From Desulfocapsa sp. (GTDB taxonomy: Bacteria > Desulfobacterota > Desulfobulbia > Desulfobulbales > Desulfocapsaceae): a DNA stretch of 64,000 nt. A program made the translations under genes and the position numbers. The notes under the pieces are model-generated. The model was not told where the DNA came from, searched no databases, and was given only the letters and a program-made list of their open reading frames with translations. Of the stretch, positions 33,913 to 42,178 are shown one piece after another. The DNA lies in the NCBI GenBank assembly GCA_022712895.1, contig JAFLJS010000045.1:1-64000 (forward strand). The letters run 5' to 3'. The number at the start of each line of letters is the position of its first letter. Within the stretch, counting starts at the first letter, position 1.

Positions 33913-34394
33913 AAATCAGGTTTTTATCGGTGGTACTGGAAGTGGGAAGACTCACTTCTCCATCGCCGTAGCTTTCTGTTATATTGGGTGAACTGGGATA
34001 TCTACCATTTGCCCAGACGGGATGAACATTACTGTTTCAGTTAATCAGTACTTTCTACGAGCGTACATCAATTATTATAACAACCAATTTAAGCTTCGGA
34101 GAATGGTATCAGGTATTTTCTGATGCCAAGATGACTACAGCTTTATTGAATCGCATGACACATCATATATGATATTATTGAAACAGGTAACGAAAGATGG
34201 CGGTACAAGAACAGAGAATGAGCATGTTGCTGGAATTCCGCATACACTTTTTCTTCTGCTCCACCGAGCTACGCTTTGGCCCATCCTCACTCCAGAAAAA
34301 CCATGGGTTACCTTGGCTGTAGATTGTGGAAATAAGATGTGAAGTAGGGATGTTTTTTTGTTTTAGGCGGGTCATTTTTGAATGCTGATTGACA
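33912..34394 (+). mobile_element. IS21-family remnant, istB fragments plus right end
   Basis: The frame fused to the IS3 remnant encodes NQVFIGGTGSGKTHFSIAVA, the Walker A region of the helper ATPase IstB. After an internal deletion the C-terminal IstB region follows at about 34055-34215: [33 protein letters not shown], then ETGNERWRYKN. The outer end at 34394 reads TGTCAATCAGCATTC on the minus strand, a typical IS21 terminus starting with TG. The segment 34225-34310 is repeated in inverted orientation inside the second IS21 remnant at 36560-36650. Confidence 0.75.
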
Positions 34395-34468
34395 GAAGTC
34401 CAGCGGTTGAAGGAAGAGGTGGTACTGCTAAAAGACTCAGATTAGTGGGGAACCTGTACACTTGCTAA

Positions 34469-35029
34469 TCAGGAGGGAGCGGTTTCTCCAAAAAGTGTTT
34501 TATAGTCTTTTTTGTACGACTTTGGAGTGTCGTTTTGATATATCCAATATGAGGCAATTGTCCGAACGGTTTCCATGTCGATGGCAGAGCAATTCAGTAA
34601 AAGCCTCAACAGTTCCAAAGAAGTATACGTTTGCAGTTCATATTCATTTGCCAAAGCCAACATGTCTGCATCGTCGCTTACTACTGGAATGTTAAGTACA
34701 TGGCAATACGCTAGGGCTGTTATGTCAACAGGCGAAGCCCCTAACTCAAGTTCTCGTCCTGTTTCTCTGATAAAATAACAGGCTGTTTTGATGTCTGATT
34801 TTTGTTCCGTGCTAAGAGAAAAGCATCGTTTACGATTCTCACGGTATTCTGATTTATTCACCCAGAAAAACTTATGCTGCAAAGTTGGGCTGCGGTCATG
34901 TTCCTGGTTAAGCTCTTTGATTACTCCAAGGGTATGTTCCTCATCGCAAAAAGGGGTTTTCAATAAAGGGTCAATGCTTTGAGCAAGGCGAAAATAAGAA
35001 CAGGAATCCATTAGGATTGAACAGGGCAT
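34469..35029 (-). CDS. PIN-domain-like protein (candidate RNase toxin) of the XRE-ImmA module
   Basis: A 186-residue protein with a PIN-like pattern of acidic residues: Asp8 in ILMDSCSYFRL, Glu39, Asp102 in SPVDITALAYC and Asp119/120 in VSDDADMLALA. It resembles the DUF4411 group of predicted nucleases, which are commonly paired with an XRE plus ImmA/IrrE-type protein. Start ATG 35029 is fused to the stop of that gene (TAATG), so the two are translated together, with the regulator first. The likely role is a metal-dependent RNase toxin controlled by the partner. The fold and role are inferred from residues and context, without a search. Confidence 0.65.
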   Translation of the reverse strand: MPCSILMDSCSYFRLAQSIDPLLKTPFCDEEHTLGVIKELNQEHDRSPTLQHKFFWVNKSEYRENRKRCFSLSTEQKSDIKTACYFIRETGRELELGASPVDITALAYCHVLNIPVVSDDADMLALANEYELQTYTSLELLRLLLNCSAIDMETVRTIASYWIYQNDTPKSYKKDYKTLFGETAPS

Positions 35030-36174
35030 TAGGATATCTCATCGTAGAGAAGATGAGCATCTGCCGGAGAGAGGTCAAGAATTGCCTGTAGAAAACCAAC
35101 TGATTTCTTCTGGTCAATTAGCAGGGTACTTAGCGCATCAAAAAAAGAACTGTTAAAGCTGTCTTTAGTACAAGAGATATAATCTTTGGGTGCTGGAGGT
35201 GTTTCGTCAAATAATGTTTCTGCTACTGAATGGTACTGGCTACAGAAATGATTGTTTACCCGATAAATGGCCTTATCTTTTTCAAGATCAATGAGTGGAT
35301 TTCCATGGTTCGCCGCTGCCTTGTTGATCTCAATGTATATCGTTAAGGGGGAAACGATAAGTTCTTCGGCAAGTTCTTTTATTCTGGAAATCTGTTGATG
35401 TGTAGATTTTAGTCTTCTCAGGTGAATATATTCTTTTTCCGCGATCTCTTGAGGGACAAGTAGCGCACCAGCAAAAGCCTCGGCAAAGTCCTCCGCTTCA
35501 TCACCTCTTAACTCAGGTGTTTTCACATGACCTAGTTCATGTGCCATCCAAAATTTAAAATCATGAGTCTTGCTGTCCAGGTTTAAATAAATCCAGGTTG
35601 TCATTGAGGAGGGTAAAAAAACATGGAGTGCGTTTTCATGGTTTTTTTTGTTTCCCCACAAGACAGGGATAATAACTGCATGATGCCGGTTGAAAAAACT
35701 AATCAGATCGCCAAACTCGATAACTGAGGGGGCGTTACCGTTGATTTCGTTGCGAACCCGCTCAGCGGCAAGCTGGACGTATTCATAGTCATCTTTAGGG
35801 TTGATAAGTGAAGGAGGTCGGGATTGACAATCGTAAGGGAGGTAGGAAACCAGTTGTTGAAGTAAAAAACCTTTATCTCTTGCAGCTTCAAGGTAATCTT
35901 CTGATATTTTATGCCCGCCTTTTTTTCTGAAGGCCACAACCGGTTCTTCGGAAACGTCTAGTTTCAGGACAAGTTCATCAAAAGAAAGTGAAAGTATCTT
36001 TGCAAGTTTTAAAAGCTTAGCAGGGCGAGGGAACTTTTTGTTTTTAAACCATTTAGAAACGGTTTCTCGGGAAACGCCAATCTCAGTGGCAAGTTGACTC
36101 TGTGACCAACCAATTGCAGCTAATCTGATCTTGATCTCTGGTAGCTTGAGATTTTTTTTTGCTTTTTTATTCAT
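35029..36174 (-). CDS. XRE helix-turn-helix plus ImmA/IrrE metallopeptidase-like protein
   Basis: A 381-residue protein. Residues about 10-70 form an XRE helix-turn-helix (WSQSQLATEIGVSRETVSKWF). A zinc-peptidase ImmA/IrrE-type domain lies around 150-250 with HELGH (His212 to His216) and the downstream FAEAFAGALLVP segment. The C-terminal about 120 residues are not recognised. Such proteins can act as repressor or antitoxin of the adjacent PIN-like protein, with the peptidase domain sensing stress. The promoter's -10 box ends six bases before the ATG at 36174, so the mRNA would be leaderless, as with phage lambda cI. A 25-base palindrome just upstream of the -35 is a probable operator. Gene and promoter look intact among broken neighbours. 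Confidence 0.75.
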   Translation of the reverse strand: MNKKAKKNLKLPEIKIRLAAIGWSQSQLATEIGVSRETVSKWFKNKKFPRPAKLLKLAKILSLSFDELVLKLDVSEEPVVAFRKKGGHKISEDYLEAARDKGFLLQQLVSYLPYDCQSRPPSLINPKDDYEYVQLAAERVRNEINGNAPSVIEFGDLISFFNRHHAVIIPVLWGNKKNHENALHVFLPSSMTTWIYLNLDSKTHDFKFWMAHELGHVKTPELRGDEAEDFAEAFAGALLVPQEIAEKEYIHLRRLKSTHQQISRIKELAEELIVSPLTIYIEINKAAANHGNPLIDLEKDKAIYRVNNHFCSQYHSVAETLFDETPPAPKDYISCTKDSFNSSFFDALSTLLIDQKKSVGFLQAILDLSPADAHLLYDEIS

Positions 36175-36180
36175 AGTCTA

Positions 36181-36209
36181 AATATATCCTTTTTGTCATC
36201 TTTTGTCAA
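36181..36209 (-). promoter_or_regulatory. Strong promoter of the XRE-ImmA/PIN module, leaderless transcript predicted
   Basis: On the minus strand TTGACA (36204-36209) and TATATT (36181-36186) are spaced by exactly 17 bases. The -10 box lies six bases upstream of the start codon, so the expected transcription start falls on or within two bases of the ATG at 36174. No ribosome-binding site is present in that space. Confidence 0.65.
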
Positions 36210-36212
36210 CCG

Positions 36213-36237
36213 ACAGGTGGTGTTTTCGACGACCTGT
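36213..36237. promoter_or_regulatory. Palindromic operator candidate upstream of the XRE-ImmA gene
   Basis: ACAGGTGGT (36213-36221) and ACGACCTGT (36229-36237) are inverted repeats with one mismatch in nine, spaced by seven bases (GTTTTCG). It ends three bases upstream of the -35 box. The geometry fits a dimeric XRE protein, most simply the product of the gene it precedes, although that is an inference. Confidence 0.5.
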
Positions 36238-36470
36238 TCCTTAAGGGAAACTTTCTAGAATATTATTATTTTGTTGATATATGAACTGTTGTCCACTCAT
36301 TTTAAGCATCGAATTCACAATTGCTTAGCTTTAAAAGAGCCTTGGCTATCTTGTCGATATCCGAGTGTGTTGTTTGTTGGGGTGCCGTTGTCAAACTGTG
36401 GATAATTTCCCCTTGCCGCTGGTATGCTATTCTACCATAGCTCGTGAAGGTTGTTAAAACCTGCTCATGC

Positions 36471-37243
36471 TGTCAATCAGCGTCCAAAATTGATCCCCTA
36501 AAATAATAAAATATCTCCAATTCACACATGAATTCTACAATCAGTAGGCTAAGGTAGCTCACGCTTTTTCTGGAGCGAGAATGGGCCAAAGTGCAGCTCG
36601 TCGGAGCAGAAGAAAAAGTGTATGCGGAATTTCAGCAACATGCTCCTTCTCTTGTTTCACCCTTTTGGTTAATGCCTCCTGGAAGGCATCAGTCATACCG
36701 TAAAGTTTTAGCTCTTTAAGTAAGAGTAACAGTTCAGTGCCTGTCTGCAGGCACGTTCCGTTATATCTACCTCATGTATCCTGGCTGCATTCAGGGTATT
36801 AACAAATTCCTTGTCGCCTCTTGGCCGAGAGAGTAATCACTTCTGTCTCTTCAGTAGAGATGCAGGAAGTTTCCAGTCTTTGAATGGAGCGCCATCTTTT
36901 ACAACCTGTATGCGAGTGGCTGATGCCCTGACTGTTGCGGTCTTGCCGGAGAGCTTGCAATCTACGCTGTCGTGGTTGCGGTCATATCACACAAGGCCAG
37001 TTTGCGACACTCTACATTTTTTATCTGCCCTTTCTCCTAGCCTGCGCCAGGAGAACAAGCCGACCGGCTCGACAAAATAATGACGGCATAGCTGGACAAA
37101 TCTATGATTAAATATCCGCTCTTTACCATGCAGTACCTTGGTAACTGCTGTGGACACATTGTCATAGATTCCGCGTTTGAGTGTGCCACCAACGAAAGTA
37201 AAAGCACGGTTATGGGCATCAAAAACCATCTCACTACTGTCAC
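36471..37243 (-). mobile_element. IS21-family remnant (IstA C-terminus, IstB N-terminus, one terminal repeat)
   Basis: On the minus strand 37229-36987 encodes MVFDAHNRAFTFVGGTLKRG and VSTAVTKVLHGKERIFNHRF, the C-terminal region of the IstA transposase. From about 36990 down to 36820 the frame-broken IstA tail continues (YDRNHDSVDCKLSGKTATVR). IstB starts near 36760 (ELLLLLKELKLYGMTDAFQE) and is soon deleted, passing into a copy of 34225-34310 in opposite orientation. The end at 36471 reads TGTCAATCAGCGTCC, a TG-type IS21 terminus. All genes are broken. Confidence 0.75.
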
Positions 37244-37422
37244 TCTCTGAGATACACCGTTTAAAAGAACATCCTCATGGTTCCAATCAAACTGCTACGC
37301 TTCACCAGCTTCAAATTGTAAGCTTGCAATTTTGAAGGTTTTCCAAAATAAATCCACAAAGGGACTTCATGAAGTGTCCAAGCTAAAAACTGGCTAGTCA
37401 AACATACTGAAGTTTGGAGTTT

Positions 37423-37466
37423 CGAAAACCACCTCTTTCGGGGGTTTTGGCTGGTGGTTTCTTTTT
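37423..37466 (+). terminator. Hairpin terminator between the IS21 remnant and marR
   Basis: AAACCACC near 37425 and GGTGGTTT near 37454 can pair, followed by CTTTTT. The loop is long and contains the palindromic-looking CGGGGGTTTTGG. It would shield the efflux operon from reading through the mobile-element remnants. Confidence 0.45.
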
Positions 37467-37482
37467 GAAGAGCCGTTTTCGA

Positions 37483-37543
37483 TTGACATCTTTCTTGTTT
37501 TATGGAATTAGTTGCCTCGTTAATAATTAATGAGGCAACTAAT
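37483..37543 (+). promoter_or_regulatory. marR promoter and 37-base palindromic operator overlapping the ribosome-binding site
   Basis: ATTAGTTGCCTC (37507-37518) and GAGGCAACTAAT (37532-37543) are perfect 12-base inverted repeats; including the AT-rich centre the palindrome has only one mismatch over 37 bases. TTGACA at 37483-37488 is a good -35 box, so the palindrome would cover the -10 region and transcription start. The right arm contains the GAGG ribosome-binding site and the ATG at 37542. It is almost surely the binding site of the MarR protein encoded next. Confidence 0.7.
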
Positions 37544-37991
37544 GAAGTCATGTAAGGATGAATCCATAGGTAGGCTGCTCTATCTGACGACCCAGGCAAT
37601 GAATTTCCATGCGGAAAAGGCACTCAAACCTTATGGCTTGACAGTGGAACAGCTGATTTTGCTGAAAAATATGCCTGAAGATAACGCATTATCTCAGAAT
37701 CAACTCTGTGAGATTGTGGAAAAAAGTGCTGCCAATGTAACAAGAATTCTGGATCGTCTTGAAAGAAAAGGTTTTGTGGTGAGGAAACAGAATCCTGCCG
37801 ATCGTCGTTCCACTCTTCTATTCTTGACTGATCAGGGAAAGGAAATGGTTGAAAAGGTACATAATTTGTTTGAATCTTTTTCCGAGCATCTGACCAATGG
37901 AATCTCTGCCCAAGAGCAGGATCTGTTTGTGCAGCTTCTTTCTAAAATTCGAGATAATCTCGACACACTTACGAACAGTTCTTCCAGTTAA
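37542..37991 (+). CDS. MarR-family repressor of the RND efflux operon
   Basis: From ATG 37542 the product is 149 residues with a winged helix-turn-helix (SQNQLCEIVEKSAANVTRIL, then DRLERKGFVVRKQNPADRRS, with the wing DRRST). This start is preferred over the frame's first ATG at 37530, because GAGG stands six bases upstream of 37542 and 37530 has none. It is followed by an RND efflux operon, so the natural role is a ligand-released repressor of these genes and of itself through the palindrome that overlaps its own start. The inducer is unknown. Confidence 0.9.
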   Translation: MKSCKDESIGRLLYLTTQAMNFHAEKALKPYGLTVEQLILLKNMPEDNALSQNQLCEIVEKSAANVTRILDRLERKGFVVRKQNPADRRSTLLFLTDQGKEMVEKVHNLFESFSEHLTNGISAQEQDLFVQLLSKIRDNLDTLTNSSSS

Positions 37992-38015
37992 CATATTTTT
38001 TCAAAGAGGTATTTC

Positions 38016-39065
38016 ATGCGATCTTTATTTGTGCTTTTCGTTCTTTTTTTTATTGTCACTCCGCTTTCTGCTCAGGAGCCGCCTCCGGCCTCAGTAATTA
38101 TAACCAAAGTGCAAAGTGAGAAAGTGTCACAGACTCAGTCTGTTATAGGTATTCTCTACTATGATCGTATCAGTGAAGTCTCAACTGAAGTGACCGGGCT
38201 GGTACAAACAGTACTTGCCCGAAAAGGTACTCATGTGAAAAAGGGTGATATCCTTGTTAACCTAGATACAGAGATGCTCGATAATGAAATTTCTTTAAAG
38301 AAAACACATATTGCTCAGAACGAATTACTTCTGCAAAATACTGAGAAAAATTTCAAACGGCTTGAGACCCTCTACAAAGAATCTGGGGTGAGTGAAAAAG
38401 ATTACGATGATGCACTCTTTACATTCCAGAACGCCAGGCTTGAAAAACAGGCTCGGCAGGAAGAGCTTGCCAATCTGTTTATCAAAAAGAAACGCAGTGT
38501 TATCCGTGCGCCCTTTGATGGCATAATCCTCACAAAAGACGTGGACACCGGTGCCTGGGTACAACAGGGGAAACAATTGGTATCTATCGGTTCCAGCAAT
38601 GATCTCTTTGTCCGGGCCCCTATTGGAGAAGGACTGCTGCGTTATCTGAAAAAAGAACAGCAGGTATCAGTTATCCTAAATGCATTTGAAAGAGAAGTTG
38701 AGGGAGTGGTGGAAGATATTGATCCTGTTGCTGATGTTAAAACCAAAAATATTTTTGTGAAAATTCGAATCCCCTCCCAAGAGATAATTGCTGCTAATAT
38801 GTCTGCCACAGTCCACCTTCCGGCAAGTACTGAAAAAGAGCTTTGTATTATTCCTCGTGCTGCTCTAATTAAATTTCAGGGTAAAGATTTTGTCTACACA
38901 ATAAAAGACGACAAAGCAGCCATTCTGCCTGTACATATCGCCGCCTTTATGGGTGAAAAGATAGGGGTTCGCGTTGGACCGCTTATGCCTGGAATGGTTG
39001 TTGTCATAGAAGGGAATGAACGACTTCGTCCGGATCAATCCGTACGGGTGACTGGAGAAAAATAA
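38016..39065 (+). CDS. RND efflux periplasmic adaptor (membrane fusion protein)
   Basis: A 349-residue HlyD/AcrA-type adaptor that links the inner-membrane RND pump with the outer-membrane channel. A signal peptide (MRSLFVLFVLFFIVTPLSAQ) is followed by half of a lipoyl domain (VTGLVQTVLARKGTHVKKGD), a coiled coil (about 90-150), the other half (RAPFDGIILTKDVDTGAWV) and beta-barrel and membrane-proximal domains. No lipobox Cys is present, so it is exported without lipidation. An AGAGG site precedes the ATG. The stop overlaps the next start as TAATG. Confidence 0.93.
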   Translation: MRSLFVLFVLFFIVTPLSAQEPPPASVIITKVQSEKVSQTQSVIGILYYDRISEVSTEVTGLVQTVLARKGTHVKKGDILVNLDTEMLDNEISLKKTHIAQNELLLQNTEKNFKRLETLYKESGVSEKDYDDALFTFQNARLEKQARQEELANLFIKKKRSVIRAPFDGIILTKDVDTGAWVQQGKQLVSIGSSNDLFVRAPIGEGLLRYLKKEQQVSVILNAFEREVEGVVEDIDPVADVKTKNIFVKIRIPSQEIIAANMSATVHLPASTEKELCIIPRAALIKFQGKDFVYTIKDDKAAILPVHIAAFMGEKIGVRVGPLMPGMVVVIEGNERLRPDQSVRVTGEK

Positions 39066-42000
39066 TGGATCTTATAAAATATTCCCTCGAAAAGCCGGTA
39101 TCAGTCTCCGTTGGAGTGATCATGATACTGGTTTTTGGTTTTATCGGTCTCAATAAATTACCGGTGCAACTCACCCCGGATGTAGAGACACCGCAGATTA
39201 CCGTAAAAACCACATGGGGTGGTGCAACACCTTACGAAATTGAGAAAGAGATCGTTGAACAGCAGGAAGAGGTACTGAAAGGCTTGCAGGGACTCACCAA
39301 AATGGAGAGTGCCAGTTATAATGGATATGGTGAGATTACGCTTTCTTTTGGCTTGAAAACCTCCCTTGACGACGCTCTGCTCAGAGTTTCCAACAAGATT
39401 AACGAGGTCGGCAATTATCCGGAAAATGTGAATCGTCCAACCATTGAATCTGCTGGTGCCAACTCCTCGCCAGTCATTTGGATGATGCTAAAACCTCTGG
39501 AGGATAACGAAGAATCCATCGATCATTATCTAAGCTATTTTGAAGACAATGTACGTCAGCACCTTGAGCGGGTAAAAGGTGTTGGATCACTCTTTATTTT
39601 TGGCGGAGCCTTGTCCGAACTCCATATCACACTGGATATGGGGAAAATGGCCAGTCATAACATCTCCATCAACCAGGTTATCAGTGCAATTCGCAGTGCC
39701 AACAGCACCAACTCTGCCGGCGTGTTGGGGATAGGTCGTAAAAACTATCGTATCCGCACCATGGGGCAGTTTCAATCTCCGGCAGATGCCATGGAGGTGG
39801 TTGTTTTTGATGACGGTATCAAACGAGTCTACCTCAGGGAAATTGCCGAAGTTGATAAAGGATATGCCAAACAAAATATCGCAGTTATGCACAGTGGTGA
39901 CCCGGTTATCGTTATAGGTGTACGCAAAGAGCCGGGAACCAATGTCCTGGCAATGACTGATAGGCTTGAAGAAGAAGTGGAACGTCTCAATCAGGGGCTT
40001 CTGGCAGAAAAGAAGTTGTATATCGATTGGGTCTATGATCAGCGCCCCTATATCACCACCGCCATCAATCTGGTAAAAAAGAACGTTGCCATCGGTAGTG
40101 CGCTGGCAGTTTGTGTCCTCCTTATCTTCCTCCGCAGTGTGCGTTCCACCCTGACCATAGCAGTGGCTATTCCCATCTCTGCCATCGGTTCTTTTATCTT
40201 TTTATGGATCACCGGTCGAAATCTGAATGTTGTTTCCCTGGCCGGTATCTCTTTTGCTGTTGGTATGTTGGTTGATAACTCCATTGTTGTTATGGAAAAC
40301 ATTGATCGCCACCGAAAGATGGGGAAATCTTCCTACAAAGCCTCCTGGGAAGGAACTAGGGAGGTCTTGGGAGCGGTTTTTGCCTCTACTGCCACCACAA
40401 TAGCGGTTTTTCTACCGATTATTTTTATGCAGGAAGAGGCCGGGCAGCTTTTTCGTGATATAGCCATTGCCATTACCTTTTCCATCCTCATCAGTCTTTT
40501 TGTTTCTGTCTCTGTCATTCCGACACTTACCTATCAGCTTTTTAAGGGCAGGAAGCAAAAGAAACCAAACAAGCTGCAAAAAAGTGTTGTTGGCCCATTT
40601 ATTGTCCGAATTATCATGCGCTTTTCAAATTTCTGTCTGAAAACTATTTTTACCAGGGCAGTCACTGTAATCTCTTTTACTTCTTTCTCCATAGGACTTA
40701 TTTTTCTGCTGTTGCCAAGTGCAGAGTATCTGCCACAGGGGAATCAAAATCTCATCCTCAATATACTTATCCCACCACCGGGATACTCACAGGAGAAAAT
40801 GCAGGAATTGGGTTCCTATATATATAAAGAATCTGAACCCTATTTTAAAGAAGACGGGAAAGATGGAATCCCTCAGATTAAAGATATGTTTTTTGTCGGC
40901 GCTGACCGTTTTACCCTTTTTGGCGGGATATCCACCCATGAAACCAGAGCTGCGGAGATGATGCCTCTCTTTACCCGTATTATACGCTCAATTCCTGGTG
41001 TCTTCGGAGTTAGTATTCAGGCGGGTATTTTTGAAAGCGGGATTGGTGAAGGACGTACCGTGAACGTCAATATCGCAGGGGAAGATATTGATCAGATCGT
41101 GGCCACAAGCAGGGCACTGTTTGGAGTCATTAGTGCCAAAATCCCTGCTGCCCAAGTTCGTCCAGTGCCTTCTCTTGAAACCAGTTATCCTGAGATCCAG
41201 ATGATTCCCAACAAGGAAAAACTGGCAGCTAGTGGAATGACCGGTAAAGACCTTGGAATCTATATTGATGTCCTTATGGATGGACGGAAAATTGATGAAT
41301 ACCGTCCCGAGGGAAGTAAACAGGAAGATCTGATACTGACAGGAAATGAGTCGATTTTTGACTCTCCCGAAAAAATCCTCAAGAGCAGTATTGTTAATGG
41401 ACTGGGAAGTCTCATTCGAGTGGGTGATGTGGCTGATCTGGTTTACAGCCAGGGTATGCCTCAGATCAACCACCTGGAACGCAAACGAACCATTACTCTA
41501 CAGGTAACCCCACCCAAAGATCTGCCTCTGCAATCCGCCATGGATATCATCGAACATGAAGCAGTTGCCCCTCTAAGGGCGGCCGGCCAGTTAGAAGGAG
41601 TCGAGGTTACCATTGGCGGGAATGCAGATAAACTCATTGAGGCTCGGAATGCTCTGCAATGGAACCTGCTGTTAGCTCTATTGATTACGTATCTTCTTAT
41701 GGCAGCGCTTTTTGAAAATTTTCTCTACCCTCTTATCATCATGTGTTCAATCCCTCTGGCAGCGGCGGGAGGATTCCTTGGTCTGCAATCGGTAAATACG
41801 TTTGTAGCACCCCAGGGTTTTGATATTCTGGCCATGCTTGGATTTATTATCCTCATTGGAACCGTGGTTAATAATGCCATTCTTATCGTTCATCAGTCCC
41901 TGAATAATGTTCGATATAATGGCTTACAGGGAACCGAGGCAATTTCTGAGGCGGTTCGAACAAGAATACGACCCATCTTTATGAGTGCAACAAGTTCCGT

Positions 42001-42178
42001 GTTAGCTATGTTGCCCATGGTCCTTTCCACAGGCTCCGGCTCTGAACTTTATCGTGGCCTTGGTTCTATCTTATTGGGAGGATTAGCACTTTCTACCCTC
42101 TTAACCCTTTTTGTTATCCCGGCACTGCTGGCTTTTGTTATCCGTTTTGAAAGGAGTCGTATCAATGAAAAAATATAG
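39065..42178 (+). CDS. RND-family multidrug efflux permease
   Basis: A 1037-residue, 12-helix inner-membrane transporter of the AcrB/MexB (HAE1) type, with two large periplasmic loops. The N-terminus MDLIKYSLEKPVSVSVGVIM and the LTPDVETPQITVKTTWGGAT stretch are typical. In helix 4, where AcrB has two Asp residues, the sequence is LVDNSIVVMEN, so one of the pair is Asn, as in many non-enterobacterial members. A conserved Lys-containing proton-relay helix in the second half was not checked. Export of toxic compounds driven by protons is expected; substrate unknown. Start ATG overlaps the adaptor stop, and the last bases overlap the next gene. Confidence 0.93.
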   Translation: MDLIKYSLEKPVSVSVGVIMILVFGFIGLNKLPVQLTPDVETPQITVKTTWGGATPYEIEKEIVEQQEEVLKGLQGLTKMESASYNGYGEITLSFGLKTSLDDALLRVSNKINEVGNYPENVNRPTIESAGANSSPVIWMMLKPLEDNEESIDHYLSYFEDNVRQHLERVKGVGSLFIFGGALSELHITLDMGKMASHNISINQVISAIRSANSTNSAGVLGIGRKNYRIRTMGQFQSPADAMEVVVFDDGIKRVYLREIAEVDKGYAKQNIAVMHSGDPVIVIGVRKEPGTNVLAMTDRLEEEVERLNQGLLAEKKLYIDWVYDQRPYITTAINLVKKNVAIGSALAVCVLLIFLRSVRSTLTIAVAIPISAIGSFIFLWITGRNLNVVSLAGISFAVGMLVDNSIVVMENIDRHRKMGKSSYKASWEGTREVLGAVFASTATTIAVFLPIIFMQEEAGQLFRDIAIAITFSILISLFVSVSVIPTLTYQLFKGRKQKKPNKLQKSVVGPFIVRIIMRFSNFCLKTIFTRAVTVISFTSFSIGLIFLLLPSAEYLPQGNQNLILNILIPPPGYSQEKMQELGSYIYKESEPYFKEDGKDGIPQIKDMFFVGADRFTLFGGISTHETRAAEMMPLFTRIIRSIPGVFGVSIQAGIFESGIGEGRTVNVNIAGEDIDQIVATSRALFGVISAKIPAAQVRPVPSLETSYPEIQMIPNKEKLAASGMTGKDLGIYIDVLMDGRKIDEYRPEGSKQEDLILTGNESIFDSPEKILKSSIVNGLGSLIRVGDVADLVYSQGMPQINHLERKRTITLQVTPPKDLPLQSAMDIIEHEAVAPLRAAGQLEGVEVTIGGNADKLIEARNALQWNLLLALLITYLLMAALFENFLYPLIIMCSIPLAAAGGFLGLQSVNTFVAPQGFDILAMLGFIILIGTVVNNAILIVHQSLNNVRYNGLQGTEAISEAVRTRIRPIFMSATSSVLAMLPMVLSTGSGSELYRGLGSILLGGLALSTLLTLFVIPALLAFVIRFERSRINEKI

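Noticed and set aside
37261..37623. Minus-strand frame over the marR promoter
   Set aside because: It overlaps the terminator and palindromic operator and starts inside marR; no coding features.
40988..41473. Minus-strand frame (161 codons) within the RND permease
   Set aside because: Antisense shadow of a well-conserved transporter gene.
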